Positions 49,157 through 57,613 of a stretch of DNA of 64,000 nucleotides are shown here, one piece after another. The position numbers were made by a program, and so were the translations under genes. Origin of the DNA: Alphaproteobacteria bacterium (lineage in GTDB: Bacteria > Pseudomonadota > Alphaproteobacteria > Acetobacterales > Acetobacteraceae); the NCBI GenBank assembly GCA_016869715.1, contig VGDM01000001.1:124001-188000 (forward strand). The letters are read 5' to 3'. Positions within the stretch are counted from its first letter, which is position 1; each line of letters begins with the position of its first letter. The notes under the pieces were generated by a model that searched no databases, was not told the origin of the DNA, and was given only the letters and a program-made list of their open reading frames with translations.

Positions 49157-49215
49157 GAGCATTTTCAAGCCAAGTGGAAACCACTTGGCGGCTCGGAAAA
49201 TGCGACCAAACACGG
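49157..49215 (-). repeat. Dispersed palindromic repeat (clearest copy)
   Basis: Outer arms GCATTTTC (49159-49166) and GAAAATGC (49196-49203) enclose CCAAGTGG/CCACTTGG. It is inverted relative to the other copies and lies between the M20 gene and the DUF1150 gene. Confidence 0.85.
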
Positions 49216-49217
49216 GT

Positions 49218-49484
49218 TCAGTGAACCAGCGCCACACCCATCCCATGCTGGAAAATCGCGGCTGCGCCAAGCGCGTAATCTGGCGCGGCGCCAATCTGCG
49301 TGCCGTCTGCCGCGTGGATCGCAATCGCGCGCTGATTGTTCACCATAACGGGGCGCATGTAGGCGATGCGGTTGGTGCCGTAGCGTGCCCAACCAAGCGG
49401 TGAGAGCTTCCGCAAATCCTCCGCCGTCAGGATGATTTCCTGTTCGGCCTCGGTTTCGTTGTCGAATTCTTCCTGATTGCTCAT
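49218..49484 (-). CDS. DUF1150 family protein
   Basis: Small alphaproteobacterial protein of unknown function, normally next to small heat-shock genes, as here. The sequence is acidic at the N-terminus (NQEEFDNETEAEQEIILTAEDL) and then LSPLGWARYGTNRIAYMRP. AGGAT precedes the ATG at 49484. It is bracketed by two inverted copies of the dispersed repeat. Confidence 0.8.
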   Translation of the reverse strand: MSNQEEFDNETEAEQEIILTAEDLRKLSPLGWARYGTNRIAYMRPVMVNNQRAIAIHAADGTQIGAAPDYALGAAAIFQHGMGVALVH

Positions 49485-49538
49485 GATCCTGTCCTTTGCG
49501 CGCCCTTCATGGCTCGCGCGTTTCTAACGTCCCAGAAC

Positions 49539-49593
49539 CTTTGGTCGCATCTTCCGAGTCGCCACGTGATTTCACTTAGCTTGAAAATGCTCC
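49539..49593 (+). repeat. Dispersed palindromic repeat
   Basis: Reads TTTGGTCGCATCTTCCGAGT, then an inner palindrome and TTGAAAATGCTCC. It lies between the DUF1150 and hsp20 genes, facing the inverted copy at 49157-49215. Confidence 0.85.
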
Positions 49594-49617
49594 TTGGGCG
49601 CGGCGGGTGAGGGACGT

Positions 49618-50073
49618 TCAGCCCCGTTCAGGGCGCCCTTCCACAATCGTGGCGGCGCCATTGATTTTGGTATCAATCCGGATGGTCTTGACGCGAACCT
49701 CAGGCAAGGGCCGCTTCAATTCCACATGCAGCAAGCCGTTATCCAACCACGCCCCTTCCACATCTATCCCTTCTGCGAGCACAAAGGCGCGCTGGAATTG
49801 GCGGGCGGCGATGCCGCGATGCAAGAAAATACGGCCTTCCGAATCATCCTTCTGCCGGCCCCGGATGACCAATTGATTGTCTTCCTGCGTGATCTGCAGA
49901 TCATCCATCGAAAACCCAGCCACCGCCAACGTAATGCGCAGCCGGTTATCGCCAATCTGTTCAATGTTATAGGGCGGGTAGCCATCGGCATTCTTGCCCA
50001 CACGATCGAGCATCTGTTCCAGATGATCGAAGCCAAGAAACAAGGGCGAGCCGAAAAGCGAAGGTCTGGTCAC
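49618..50073 (-). CDS. Hsp20/alpha-crystallin family small heat-shock protein
   Basis: ATP-independent holdase. N-terminus PLFLGFDHLEQMLDRVGKN as in the IbpA/HspH class. The alpha-crystallin domain has YNIEQIGDNRLRITLAVAGFSMDDLQI, the A-GF motif, FLHRGIAARQFQRAFVLAEG, and LDNGLLHVELKRPLPE. The start is GTG at 50073 with GGAGG upstream. The leader forms a ROSE-like thermometer. Confidence 0.93.
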   Translation of the reverse strand: MTRPSLFGSPLFLGFDHLEQMLDRVGKNADGYPPYNIEQIGDNRLRITLAVAGFSMDDLQITQEDNQLVIRGRQKDDSEGRIFLHRGIAARQFQRAFVLAEGIDVEGAWLDNGLLHVELKRPLPEVRVKTIRIDTKINGAATIVEGRPERG

Positions 50074-50135
50074 CTAGTATGGCCTCCTCATCCGAGAGCG
50101 AAGCGTGTTGTCGGGCCCGAAGCGCCCTACACCTT
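50074..50135 (-). promoter_or_regulatory. ROSE-like RNA thermometer in the hsp20 leader
   Basis: On the minus strand the leader holds TCGCT (50097-50101), an 8-base loop and AGGAGG (50083-50088). This matches the UYGCU motif that pairs imperfectly, with a bulged G, to the Shine-Dalgarno region in ROSE elements of alphaproteobacterial small heat-shock genes. A small GGGC/GCCC hairpin lies upstream in the leader (about 50114-50128). The sequence is seen; thermosensing is inferred. Confidence 0.6.
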
Positions 50136-50187
50136 ATCTATTTTGGCTTTCGGCTTTGGCGTTGCAAGGGGGGGCGCGGGGGGCTAA

Positions 50188-50730
50188 ATGCCAGCGCCTG
50201 CCATGACCGAAAACTCAACCCTGCCGATCCTGTTCGCGCCTGACAAAAGGCTCCGCCTGACGGCGCGCCCGATTGGCGATGCCGATGGGGATATGGTGCG
50301 CGCCCTCGCGCCCAAAATGCTTGCCACCATGTATGCCGCGCCGGGCATTGGCCTCGCTGCGCCACAAATTGGTGAGGGGCTCCGCCTGATCGTGCTGGAC
50401 ATCCAGCCCGAGGAAAAACCCGAGCCCCTGGTGCTGGTGAACCCGGAAATCATCGCCGAAAGCGCTGAAGCGGCAACGCGCGAAGAAGGCTGCCTATCGC
50501 TCCCCGGCCAATATGCCGATGTGACGCGCCCCGCCCGCGTGAAGCTGCGCTATCTGGACCTGATGGGTACAAAGCGAGAGATCGAAGGCGACGGCCTGCT
50601 TTCCGCCTGCCTGCAACATGAAATTGACCATTTGGACGGCGTTTTGTTCGTGGACCACCTCTCTGCGCTTAAGCGCAATATGATCCTGCGTAAACTCGCC
50701 AAGGATCTGAAATCCCAGCAGCGCGGGTGA
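50188..50730 (+). CDS. def: Peptide deformylase
   Basis: Removes the formyl group from nascent peptides. Three family motifs with metal ligands are present: GIGLAAPQIG, EEGCLSLPGQYADV with Cys, and LQHEIDHLDGVLF with both His and the catalytic Glu. The ATG at 50188 has a G-rich site; an ATG five codons later is possible. It overlaps fmt by four bases. Confidence 0.96.
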   Translation: MPAPAMTENSTLPILFAPDKRLRLTARPIGDADGDMVRALAPKMLATMYAAPGIGLAAPQIGEGLRLIVLDIQPEEKPEPLVLVNPEIIAESAEAATREEGCLSLPGQYADVTRPARVKLRYLDLMGTKREIEGDGLLSACLQHEIDHLDGVLFVDHLSALKRNMILRKLAKDLKSQQRG

Positions 50731-51653
50731 GCAGCCCCGCGCACCCTTTGCGCCTGGCTTTCATGGGCAGTCCGGATTTCGCGGTGCCAGCGTTGCGCGT
50801 CCTGTATAATGCGGGGCATGACATTGCCGCAGTCTATTGCCAGCCGCCAAAACCCGCCGGGCGCGGGCAGAAGGAAACACCTTGCCCAGTGCATCGCGCC
50901 GCGCTGGAACTCGGCCTGCCGGTGCGCCACCCCCCGCGGCTCAAGCGTGATGAGGCGGAACACGCTGCCTTCGCAGCGCTTGATTTGGATGTGGCGGTGG
51001 TCGCGGCCTATGGGCTGATTTTGCCGAAAGCCATGCTGGATGCGCCGCGGCGCGGCTGCCTCAATATCCACGCATCCCTGCTGCCGCGCTGGCGCGGGGC
51101 GGGGCCGATCCAGGCGGCAATTTTGGCGGGCGATACCGAGACCGGCATCACCATCATGCGCATGGAAGAAGGGCCGGATACGGGGCCGATGCTGCTGGCG
51201 GAAGCGGCGCCGATCAGCCCTACAACCACCACGCCCGAATTGCATGATGCGCTGGCGGGCCTCGGCGCCCGGTTGATCCTGCGCGCGCTGGCGGAAGACC
51301 CAGCGCTGGAGCCCCAACCGGCAGAGGGCGTTACCTATGCCCCCAAACTTACGAAGGAAGATGGCCGCCTGGTTTGGGCGCAACCGGCCGAGGCCTTGGA
51401 ACAGTGCATCCGCGCGCTCAATCCCTGGCCGGGCACCTTCTTCATGCTGAAGGGGGAAGCCATCCGGGTTTCCGCCGCCGCGCTTGAAGCGGGCGAGGGC
51501 ACACCCGGTGAGGCCCTGGATGATGCCGGGTTGATTGCCTGCGGGCAGGGGGCAGTGCGCCTTCGGCGTTTGCAACGCCCTGGCCGCGCCGCCATGGCCG
51601 CCGAGGCGTTTTTGCGCGGACTGCCAATCCCCGCCGGCACCCGCCTGGAATGA
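50727..51653 (+). CDS. fmt: Methionyl-tRNA formyltransferase
   Basis: Formylates initiator Met-tRNA, the partner reaction to deformylase. N-terminal LRLAFMGSPDFAVPALRVL, PAGRGQKETPCPVHRAALE, and the formyl-transfer motif CLNIHASLLPRWRGAGPIQ. The C-terminal OB-like domain is intact. 308 residues. The start is GTG overlapping the def stop. Confidence 0.96.
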   Translation: MSSPAHPLRLAFMGSPDFAVPALRVLYNAGHDIAAVYCQPPKPAGRGQKETPCPVHRAALELGLPVRHPPRLKRDEAEHAAFAALDLDVAVVAAYGLILPKAMLDAPRRGCLNIHASLLPRWRGAGPIQAAILAGDTETGITIMRMEEGPDTGPMLLAEAAPISPTTTTPELHDALAGLGARLILRALAEDPALEPQPAEGVTYAPKLTKEDGRLVWAQPAEALEQCIRALNPWPGTFFMLKGEAIRVSAAALEAGEGTPGEALDDAGLIACGQGAVRLRRLQRPGRAAMAAEAFLRGLPIPAGTRLE

Positions 51654-51657
51654 CGCC

Positions 51658-52419
51658 ATGCCCCGCTATGCGTTGAAGCTGGAATATGATGGCGCGCCCT
51701 TTTGCGGCTGGCAGCGGCAGGATGGCCTGCTTTCCATCCAATCCGTGCTGGAAGACGCCGCCGCGCATTTGAATGGCGGAGAGCCCCCCTTGATCACGGC
51801 CGCCGGGCGCACCGATGCCGGCGTGCATGCCGAAGCCCAAGTGGCGCATTTTGATCTGCCGGCTGGCCTGCCGCTCGAGCGGGTGCGAGAGGCGCTGAAC
51901 TTCCACACCCGCCCGCACCCCTTGGCGATAACGGGTGCGGCGATGGTGGATGACGCATGGTCTGCCAGGTTTTCTGCGATTGGCCGGGCCTATCGCTACC
52001 GGATTTTGAACCGCCCAGCGCGCCCGGCGCTGGATTGGGGCCGCGTATGGCACGTGAAAAAACGCCTGGACGCGGCAGCGATGCATGAGGCTGCGCAAGG
52101 GCTTTTGGGCCAGCATGATTTTTCTGCCTATCGCGCGGCGTCCTGCCAAGCCAAATCCCCCTTGCGCACGCTCGACCGGCTGGATGTGACGCGCTTGGGT
52201 GAAGAGATTGAAATCATTGCCGAGGCGAGGAGTTTTTTGCACCACCAGGTGCGCAATATGGTCGGCACGCTGGTGGAGGTTGGCTATGGCCGCCGCCCGG
52301 CTTCCTGGCCGCGTGCGGTGTTGTTGGGTGCGGATCGCGCCAAGGCCGGGCAGACCGCGCCGCCGGAGGGGTTGGTGCTGACGGGGGTGCGGTATGCGGA
52401 AGCGCCGGGGTGGGGGTAG
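51658..52419 (+). CDS. truA: tRNA pseudouridine(38-40) synthase TruA
   Basis: Isomerises uridines in the anticodon arm. It begins MPRYALKLEYDGAPFCGWQRQ. The catalytic Asp is in AAGRTDAGVHAEAQVAHF. Later SFLHHQVRNMVGTLVEVG fits the family. I chose the ATG at 51658, four bases after fmt; the longer frame lies inside fmt. 253 residues. Confidence 0.96.
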   Translation: MPRYALKLEYDGAPFCGWQRQDGLLSIQSVLEDAAAHLNGGEPPLITAAGRTDAGVHAEAQVAHFDLPAGLPLERVREALNFHTRPHPLAITGAAMVDDAWSARFSAIGRAYRYRILNRPARPALDWGRVWHVKKRLDAAAMHEAAQGLLGQHDFSAYRAASCQAKSPLRTLDRLDVTRLGEEIEIIAEARSFLHHQVRNMVGTLVEVGYGRRPASWPRAVLLGADRAKAGQTAPPEGLVLTGVRYAEAPGWG

Positions 52420-52493
52420 GAAGGCTCGCGGGAATAAATTGTATTTTGTAAAGTTACGCTTGACATTTATGGGCTCTAGCGCTCTGTCCAAAT

Positions 52494-52787
52494 TTGATAA
52501 GATTTCGCAATAAGCTGCATAAGGGCCCGCGGCGCTTCATCGAAGATGATGATGCTTCCGGGCTGCAACCCGCTGCGGTGCCGAAATTGCTGCGCATGGT
52601 CTCCTTCCTGAAAGACATGGCGCGGGCAGATGAACGGCACAGCATACCAAGCTGGAAGGCGCATTAATTGACCGGTGATCGCAAGGGGCAATGGAGCCTT
52701 TCAGTCACCAAGAATTGGCGCCTTTCGTTCACGATTGATCAGACGGAAATTGAAATCATCAACCTGGCTTATGAGAATTACCATTGA
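52494..52787 (+). pseudogene. higB: HigB-family toxin with an in-frame stop
   Basis: From TTG at 52494 the frame reads MIRFRNKLHKGPRRFIEDD and ASGLQPAAVPKLLRMVSFL, then PSWKAH. TAA at 52665-52667 follows, and the same frame continues LTGDRKGQWSLSVTKNWRL and IINLAYENYH to a natural TGA. This is a complete HigB/RelE-superfamily mRNA interferase apart from the one stop, whose position favours CAA to TAA. The C-terminal catalytic half would not be made. It sits 11 bases before the antitoxin gene, in the usual toxin-first higBA order. Confidence 0.8.
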
Positions 52788-52798
52788 AGGACGCAGCA

Positions 52799-53134
52799 AT
52801 GGCGACCACGCAGGGCGTCCGCCTGAAGAACCCCGCCCATCCCGGCGGCTTCATCAAGCACGAAGTCATTGACCCCCACGGGCTTTCGGTGACGGAAGCG
52901 GCCAAGGTGCTGGGGGTCACGCGGCCTGCGCTTTCGGCGTTGCTGAATGAACGTGCCGCGCTATCGCCGGAAATGGCGATCCGGGTCGAAAAGGCTTTTG
53001 GCGTTTCTATGGATACGCTGATGCGCATGCAGGGCAGTTTTGACATTGCGCGCGCCCGGCAACGTGCGGGGGAGATCAAGGTGGCGCGCTTTAAAGCGGC
53101 TTCCGTTCATACGCCTTCACGGAACCCACTTTAA
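52799..53134 (+). CDS. higA: HigA-family antitoxin
   Basis: DNA-binding antitoxin of the HigA addiction-module family. It has the N-terminal family stretch NPAHPGGFIKHEVIDPHGLS and the helix-turn-helix VTEAAKVLGVTRPALSALLN followed by ALSPEMAIRVEKAFG. 111 residues. The ATG at 52799 has AAGGA seven bases upstream; an extension to TTG 52784 would overlap the toxin gene. The frame is intact although the partner toxin is broken. Confidence 0.9.
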   Translation: MATTQGVRLKNPAHPGGFIKHEVIDPHGLSVTEAAKVLGVTRPALSALLNERAALSPEMAIRVEKAFGVSMDTLMRMQGSFDIARARQRAGEIKVARFKAASVHTPSRNPL

Positions 53135-53140
53135 AACTTC

Positions 53141-53194
53141 ATTTGGTTGCATTTCCTAAGGCGCCAGGTGATTTCACTTGGCTTGAAAATGCTC
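53141..53194 (+). repeat. Dispersed palindromic repeat
   Basis: Reads ATTTGGTTGCATTTCCTAAG, then an inner palindrome and CTTGAAAATGCTCC. It starts seven bases after the higA stop and lies between higA and the LOV kinase gene. Confidence 0.85.
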
Positions 53195-53254
53195 CAGGTC
53201 TACAGCGCGCAAGCATAAGACTGCCATGCGGCGGTAATGAGATGCCGCTGCCCC

Positions 53255-55255
53255 TCAATCACGCCTGCCAGCATTCGCCACGCCGCCCGGCGCCACCGGA
53301 AAGGCCGCCAAGCTCTTTTCGACCAGATTGGGCAGGCCGCGTTGTAGCTCGACAATCTTCGGCATGTCTCGTGTCCCGCAGGCTTCCTCAAGCGAAGCCG
53401 CAATGGACCGCAGGGCCGCTGCGCCAAAAGTGCCGGCGGCGGATTTCAGCCCATGGGCCTCTTCTTCGATCACGCCGACATCATCGGTTGACGTCAGCCG
53501 CGCGACGCGCGCGCGGGTTTCTTCGGCGAATACGCCGATCAGGCGCGGAAGGCGCCCAGGGCCAACAGCGGCGCGCAATTCCTGCACGGTGGTATGGTCA
53601 ATCAAGGTCGGCCCGGCAGGATCGGGTTCATCGCTGGCGACACGTGGTCGGCGCGGGCGTCCGTCCAGCATGTCCGACACGGCCGAGAGCAGCGCGGTCA
53701 AATCCATGGGCTTGGCGACATGCGCATCCATGCCTACGGCGAGGCAGCGCGCAACCTCATCGGGCATGGCTGCGGCGGTCATGGCAATGATCGGCACGCG
53801 CCCTGCAGCACCTTCCAGGCCACGAATCGCCGCTGTTGCGGCAAAGCCATCCATACGCGGCATGCGCACATCCATCAGCACCAGATCATAAGCGGCGGTG
53901 CGCGCGGCACCGAGTGCTTCTTCGCCATCGCGCGCCAAATCCACTGCATAGCCGGCCTTACGCAGAATGGCGGCGGCGACAAGCTGATTGGCTTCGCCAT
54001 CTTCCGCAAGCAGGATGCGCCCGCGGGCCCCTGGCAGCGGCTTCGCCAGCGCGGGTTTGGGCAATAACGAGCTTGGCGGCCGGCCCGATTCCGCAATGGG
54101 GCGCAGCGGAATCTCGAAGGAAAAGGTGGAGCCCTTGCCGGGCGTGGAGGCAAGCACGATCTGCCCCCCCATCAGCCCAACCAGACGCTTGCAGATCATC
54201 AGACCAAGGCCAGAACCCCCATAACGTCGCGCGGTTTCCGGCCCGCCTTGCGCGAAACGTCCGAATAGCCGTGCCTGCACTTCGGGTGGCATGCCAATGC
54301 CCGTATCGGCCACGACGAATCGAATAAGGTGTGGATTTTCGGCGCGTTCGACGCGAATGCCAACGCCACCAACCGCCGTGAATTTCACTGCATTATCGGC
54401 AAGGTTCAGCAGCACTTGCCGCAGGCGCCTGGCATCACCACTCACGCGCGCGGGTAAAAGCGGATCAATGCTGGCCGAAAGGCGAATGCCCTTTTCCGCG
54501 ACAGCGGGGGCGAGCAGATCAAGCACCTCGGCAACCGGCGCTGCCAGATCGAAGGTTTCTTCCTCAATCGCCAAATGCCCGGCTTCAATGCGCGACAGAT
54601 CGAGCATTTCATTGACGGTTGCAAGCAATAGCTCACCGCAACGCCGCGCGGTTTCCGCATAGGCGTGCTGCTCGGCATCCAGCGTGGTGTCCAACAGCAA
54701 AGAAATGGTGCCCATCACACCATTCATCGGCGTGCGGATTTCATGGCTCATGAAGGCAAGGAAATCGCTTTTCTCGGCATTGGCGCGTTCTGCCGCGCGG
54801 CGGGCGCGTTCGGCATCGCGGGCGAATTGTTCGCGTGCGGAGACATCATGCTGAATGCCGAAAATATAGCGCACCTCGCCATCATCGCCGAAGATCGACG
54901 ACAGATGGAGTTCATTGATGAAGCGTGAGCCATCCTTGCGGTGATTGACGATTTCAACATCCAGGGCCTTGCCGGTTTCAAGCGCCTCACGGATTACCTT
55001 GATGTGGCGCGGATTCGTGCCTGGGCCTTGCAGGAAACGGCAATTACGCCCGATCACCTCATCTTCCGCGTAGCCGGTGATGCGATAAAAGGCTGGATTG
55101 GCGTAGATGATCGGGCAATCAGGCAGGTTCGGATCGCAGATCACGATGCCCGTTGGTGTCGCAAGCACGGCAGCACTCAGCACACCCTGCAAGGGCGTCG
55201 GCAGGCTGGCCGCGAGGCTACTCGCTGTAGGAGATGAGCGCTTCGAATGGGACAT
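53255..55255 (-). CDS. LOV-domain hybrid histidine kinase (LOV-HisKA-HATPase-REC-HPt)
   Basis: A 666-residue soluble multidomain sensor. The LOV domain (about residues 28-142) holds the flavin-adduct motif GRNCRFLQG, then [17 protein letters not shown] and FGIQHDVS with the conserved Gln, so it should form a blue-light cysteinyl-FMN adduct. The HisKA domain has the phospho-His in [18 protein letters not shown]. The HATPase has [16 protein letters not shown] and GGSGLGL. The receiver carries the phospho-Asp in [13 protein letters not shown]. The C-terminal HPt has [23 protein letters not shown] lies ahead of the ATG at 55255, inside the end of apt (38-base overlap). No transmembrane segment. 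Confidence 0.93.
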   Translation of the reverse strand: MSHSKRSSPTASSLAASLPTPLQGVLSAAVLATPTGIVICDPNLPDCPIIYANPAFYRITGYAEDEVIGRNCRFLQGPGTNPRHIKVIREALETGKALDVEIVNHRKDGSRFINELHLSSIFGDDGEVRYIFGIQHDVSAREQFARDAERARRAAERANAEKSDFLAFMSHEIRTPMNGVMGTISLLLDTTLDAEQHAYAETARRCGELLLATVNEMLDLSRIEAGHLAIEEETFDLAAPVAEVLDLLAPAVAEKGIRLSASIDPLLPARVSGDARRLRQVLLNLADNAVKFTAVGGVGIRVERAENPHLIRFVVADTGIGMPPEVQARLFGRFAQGGPETARRYGGSGLGLMICKRLVGLMGGQIVLASTPGKGSTFSFEIPLRPIAESGRPPSSLLPKPALAKPLPGARGRILLAEDGEANQLVAAAILRKAGYAVDLARDGEEALGAARTAAYDLVLMDVRMPRMDGFAATAAIRGLEGAAGRVPIIAMTAAAMPDEVARCLAVGMDAHVAKPMDLTALLSAVSDMLDGRPRRPRVASDEPDPAGPTLIDHTTVQELRAAVGPGRLPRLIGVFAEETRARVARLTSTDDVGVIEEEAHGLKSAAGTFGAAALRSIAASLEEACGTRDMPKIVELQRGLPNLVEKSLAAFPVAPGGVANAGRRD

Positions 55256-55754
55256 CGAGCTTCTTCCTCCCGTTCAGAAACGAAAGTTCAATCAAGGCGG
55301 CGGCGGCTGGCACCGCGGCGCCTGCTTGGCGCAGCAGGGTAATGCCGGCAGCCATGGTGCCGCCGGTGGCCAGCAGATCATCCAATAGGACAATGCGTTG
55401 CCCGGGGGTCACGGCATCGGCCTGCATTTCAATGCGGTCCGCGCCGTATTCCAAAGCGTAATCAAGGCCGATGCGCTCACCGGGGAGTTTGCCCTGCTTG
55501 CGCAGCATGATGAAGCCAAGCCCCAATTCCAGCGCGAGCGGCGCGGCGACCAAAAAGCCGCGGCTTTCAACGCCGGCCAGAAGATCAGGCTTATGCGGGC
55601 GAATTGCGCTTGCCATGCGCGCGATGGCAATGCGCCAGGCGGGGCCATGCCGAAGCAGGGTTGAAATGTCATAGAAAAGAATACCCTGCTTTGGAAAATC
55701 CGGGATTCCACGAATATGCGCCTTCAGCTCCAATTGGTCGTTTGTGTCTGTCAC
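55218..55754 (-). CDS. apt: Adenine phosphoribosyltransferase
   Basis: Salvages adenine to AMP with PRPP. It has [22 protein letters not shown], then [18 protein letters not shown] and the PRPP-binding [15 protein letters not shown] used GTG at 55754 (178 residues), near the family start; a GTG at 55790 gives 190. Neither has a clear ribosome site. A hairpin (55783-55804) lies at the start. It overlaps the LOV kinase gene by 38 bases, so the two are probably cotranscribed. Confidence 0.93.
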   Translation of the reverse strand: MTDTNDQLELKAHIRGIPDFPKQGILFYDISTLLRHGPAWRIAIARMASAIRPHKPDLLAGVESRGFLVAAPLALELGLGFIMLRKQGKLPGERIGLDYALEYGADRIEMQADAVTPGQRIVLLDDLLATGGTMAAGITLLRQAGAAVPAAAALIELSFLNGRKKLDVPFEALISYSE

Positions 55755-55825
55755 GTTCTGCTTGCTGTCTTGATTCCGCCATGCCCGCACCGATGAGTGC
55801 GGGCCTGCTGAGCCTTTCCTGGGTA

Positions 55826-55855
55826 ATCATATTCACGTGACAACTTAAATGTCCA
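55826..55855 (-). promoter_or_regulatory. Candidate sigma-70 promoter for apt
   Basis: On the minus strand TGGACA, an 18-base spacer and TATGAT lie about 70 bases upstream of the apt start. The hexamers differ from consensus by one base each. It could drive apt and the LOV kinase together. Confidence 0.45.
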
Positions 55856-55906
55856 GTAAAGTTGACAGCGCTAGAAAAATTTCTCCCGCGCGCCCACTTA
55901 TGTGAA

Positions 55907-56092
55907 ATGTCCAAACCCGTGCTCGCCGGGATCATCGGCATCATCGGCTTCCTGCTCTATGTGGCGGTAGTAATTACCCTTGCGGATCATATACTTGACA
56001 CGCATTGGACGGTGGAATTCGTCTATTTCGCGCTGGCCGGGATTGTCTGGGTCTGGCCTGCCAAGGCGCTGATCATCTGGGGCGCCAAATAA
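55907..56092 (+). CDS. DUF2842 family small membrane protein
   Basis: A 61-residue protein with two hydrophobic helices (VLAGIIGIIGFLLYVAVVITL and FVYFALAGIVWVWPAKALIIW), typical of DUF2842 in alphaproteobacteria. The ATG at 55907 gives the family start (MSKPVLAG); no clear ribosome site precedes it. Function unknown. Confidence 0.75.
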   Translation: MSKPVLAGIIGIIGFLLYVAVVITLADHILDTHWTVEFVYFALAGIVWVWPAKALIIWGAK

Positions 56093-56098
56093 GGCGCT

Positions 56099-56175
56099 TG
56101 GTCGGAGTGAGAGGATTCGAACCTCCGGCCCCTGCGTCCCGAACACAGTGCTCTACCAGGCTGAGCTACACTCCG
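56099..56175 (-). tRNA. tRNA-Pro (anticodon CGG), CCA encoded
   Basis: Cloverleaf: acceptor CGGAGTG/CACTCCG, anticodon loop TTCGGGA, T-loop TTCGAAT, discriminator A followed by encoded CCA (56099-56101). The D-arm contains AGCCTGGTAGAGC. Confidence 0.95.
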
Positions 56176-56331
56176 AGTCCGATCAAGACGTCTTGGCGGC
56201 TATAGCGGGCAGGGGAGAAGGCCGCAAGCGGGTGGACCAAAGCGAGGCGCTACACCTTCAGGCGTTGCTAAGATTTGAGATAAGGTCTTCGCTGATGCCT
56301 AATATCCCTTTGAGCCGTGCCGGAGAGTGAC

Positions 56332-56772
56332 ATGAAATTTTTGCAAAGCACCGTAATTTTGGCTTCCTTGACCGCCATGACCGCCCCTGCCTTGGCCCAG
56401 AATGATGTCATCACCGCACGTCGGGAAGGGCTGAAAGGCGTGGCGCGTCAGATGGAAGGCATTAAGGCCGTGGTAGATCAGCGCGGAGACCCACGCGGGT
56501 CGGCCGCCGCGATTGCCGACATGATCGGTTTCTTTGAAGGCTTTGCCGCACGTTTCCCGACCGGGAGCGGGTCAGGCGATACCCGTGCCCTGCCATCCAT
56601 TTGGACGGACCGCGCCGGCTTTGAAACCGCTAACGCGAATATGGTGACGCAGTTGCGTGCCTTCCAAGCGGTTGCCGATGCGGGCGATCAGGCTGCCTTT
56701 CCCGCTGCGTTCCAACAGACCGGCGCCACCTGTGGTGCCTGCCATCGCCCTTATCGCGGCCCGGCGCGTTAA
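56332..56772 (+). CDS. Cytochrome c' (class II c-type cytochrome)
   Basis: Periplasmic four-helix-bundle haem protein. The signal peptide ends PALAQ near residue 22. The haem motif CGACH is at the extreme C-terminus (CGACHRPYRGP), as in cytochromes c'. About 146 residues. GGAGAG precedes the ATG at 56332. It converges with a cytochrome b561 gene, a common partner for electron transfer. Confidence 0.92.
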   Translation: MKFLQSTVILASLTAMTAPALAQNDVITARREGLKGVARQMEGIKAVVDQRGDPRGSAAAIADMIGFFEGFAARFPTGSGSGDTRALPSIWTDRAGFETANANMVTQLRAFQAVADAGDQAAFPAAFQQTGATCGACHRPYRGPAR

Positions 56773-56805
56773 TCGGACCAAGCAGGCAGGTGGCGGTGCT
56801 TTACC

Positions 56806-57480
56806 CTAGAAAAAGCGGATAAAAAGGAAAACCGCCGCGCCAGCCATCAGCAACAAACCAAGCGCCAGGCGCCCGGATGCGAGGCGCGGCGCCTTGGCGC
56901 CCTCAGGCAACAGCTTTTCACCGGTCAACATCGGCATGACCAATTCATGCCCCTTCACCAACTTGTAGAGCATGATCGCCAGCACATGCAGCGCTATGGC
57001 GAAGACCATATAGCGCTGCCCGGCCACATGCCAGGCGGAAAGCGATTCTTGGGTCGCCTCGCTGACCTTCATGGCGAGCGGGCCATGTTGTGAATAGCTG
57101 AAACCGGGGTCGTGATTGGCAAAAAGCCCGCTCAGGCCCTGGACCAAAAGCAAGGAAACCAGGACCAACACCATCCAGCCCCCGGCCGGATTATGGCTGG
57201 TTTCCCTGTCTTGATCCCGCTTGGCAAGGCGCGCCAATTGCCGCAGCGCTGCCAAAGGCGATTTCAAGAAATGGGTAAAGCGCGCGTTTTCCGACCCAAA
57301 AAATCCCCAAAGAATGCGAAACAGCACCAGCGTTAGAATCGCGTAGCCAGACACAAAATGCAGTCCCCAGGCACCGCTTTTGCCACTCGCGAAGGAGAGC
57401 GCGACAAGCAGGATCAACGTCCAGTGAAACAGCCTGACGGGGCGATCCCAAATGCGAAGCCGGGTGCTCTGTGTGCTCAT
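56806..57480 (-). CDS. Cytochrome b561 domain membrane protein
   Basis: Di-haem inner-membrane cytochrome of the Ni-hydrogenase b-subunit/b561 type. It begins IWDRPVRLFHWTLILLVALSF with a haem-ligand His, then GLHFVSGYAILTLVLFRILWGFFG. WHVAGQRYMVFAIALHVLAIMLY holds the later His ligands. 224 residues. The ATG at 57480 has AGGTG upstream; the frame extends 18 codons further. Likely electron donor to, or acceptor from, the convergent cytochrome c'. Confidence 0.9.
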   Translation of the reverse strand: MSTQSTRLRIWDRPVRLFHWTLILLVALSFASGKSGAWGLHFVSGYAILTLVLFRILWGFFGSENARFTHFLKSPLAALRQLARLAKRDQDRETSHNPAGGWMVLVLVSLLLVQGLSGLFANHDPGFSYSQHGPLAMKVSEATQESLSAWHVAGQRYMVFAIALHVLAIMLYKLVKGHELVMPMLTGEKLLPEGAKAPRLASGRLALGLLLMAGAAVFLFIRFF

Positions 57481-57613
57481 GTTCACCTGCCGGTTGAGCC
57501 AGGCACGATGGGCCGTGTTGCAGGCCAATGACAAGACATTTAGAAGGATCTCTTAAATTCCAAGATCTGGGCAAGGCTATGGCGCGGCGAAGTGCGCCGC
57601 AGGGGAGTGCAGC

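Noticed and set aside
52460-52490. TTGACA before higB as a full promoter
   Set aside because: No acceptable -10 at 16-18 bases; only an isolated -35-like hexamer.
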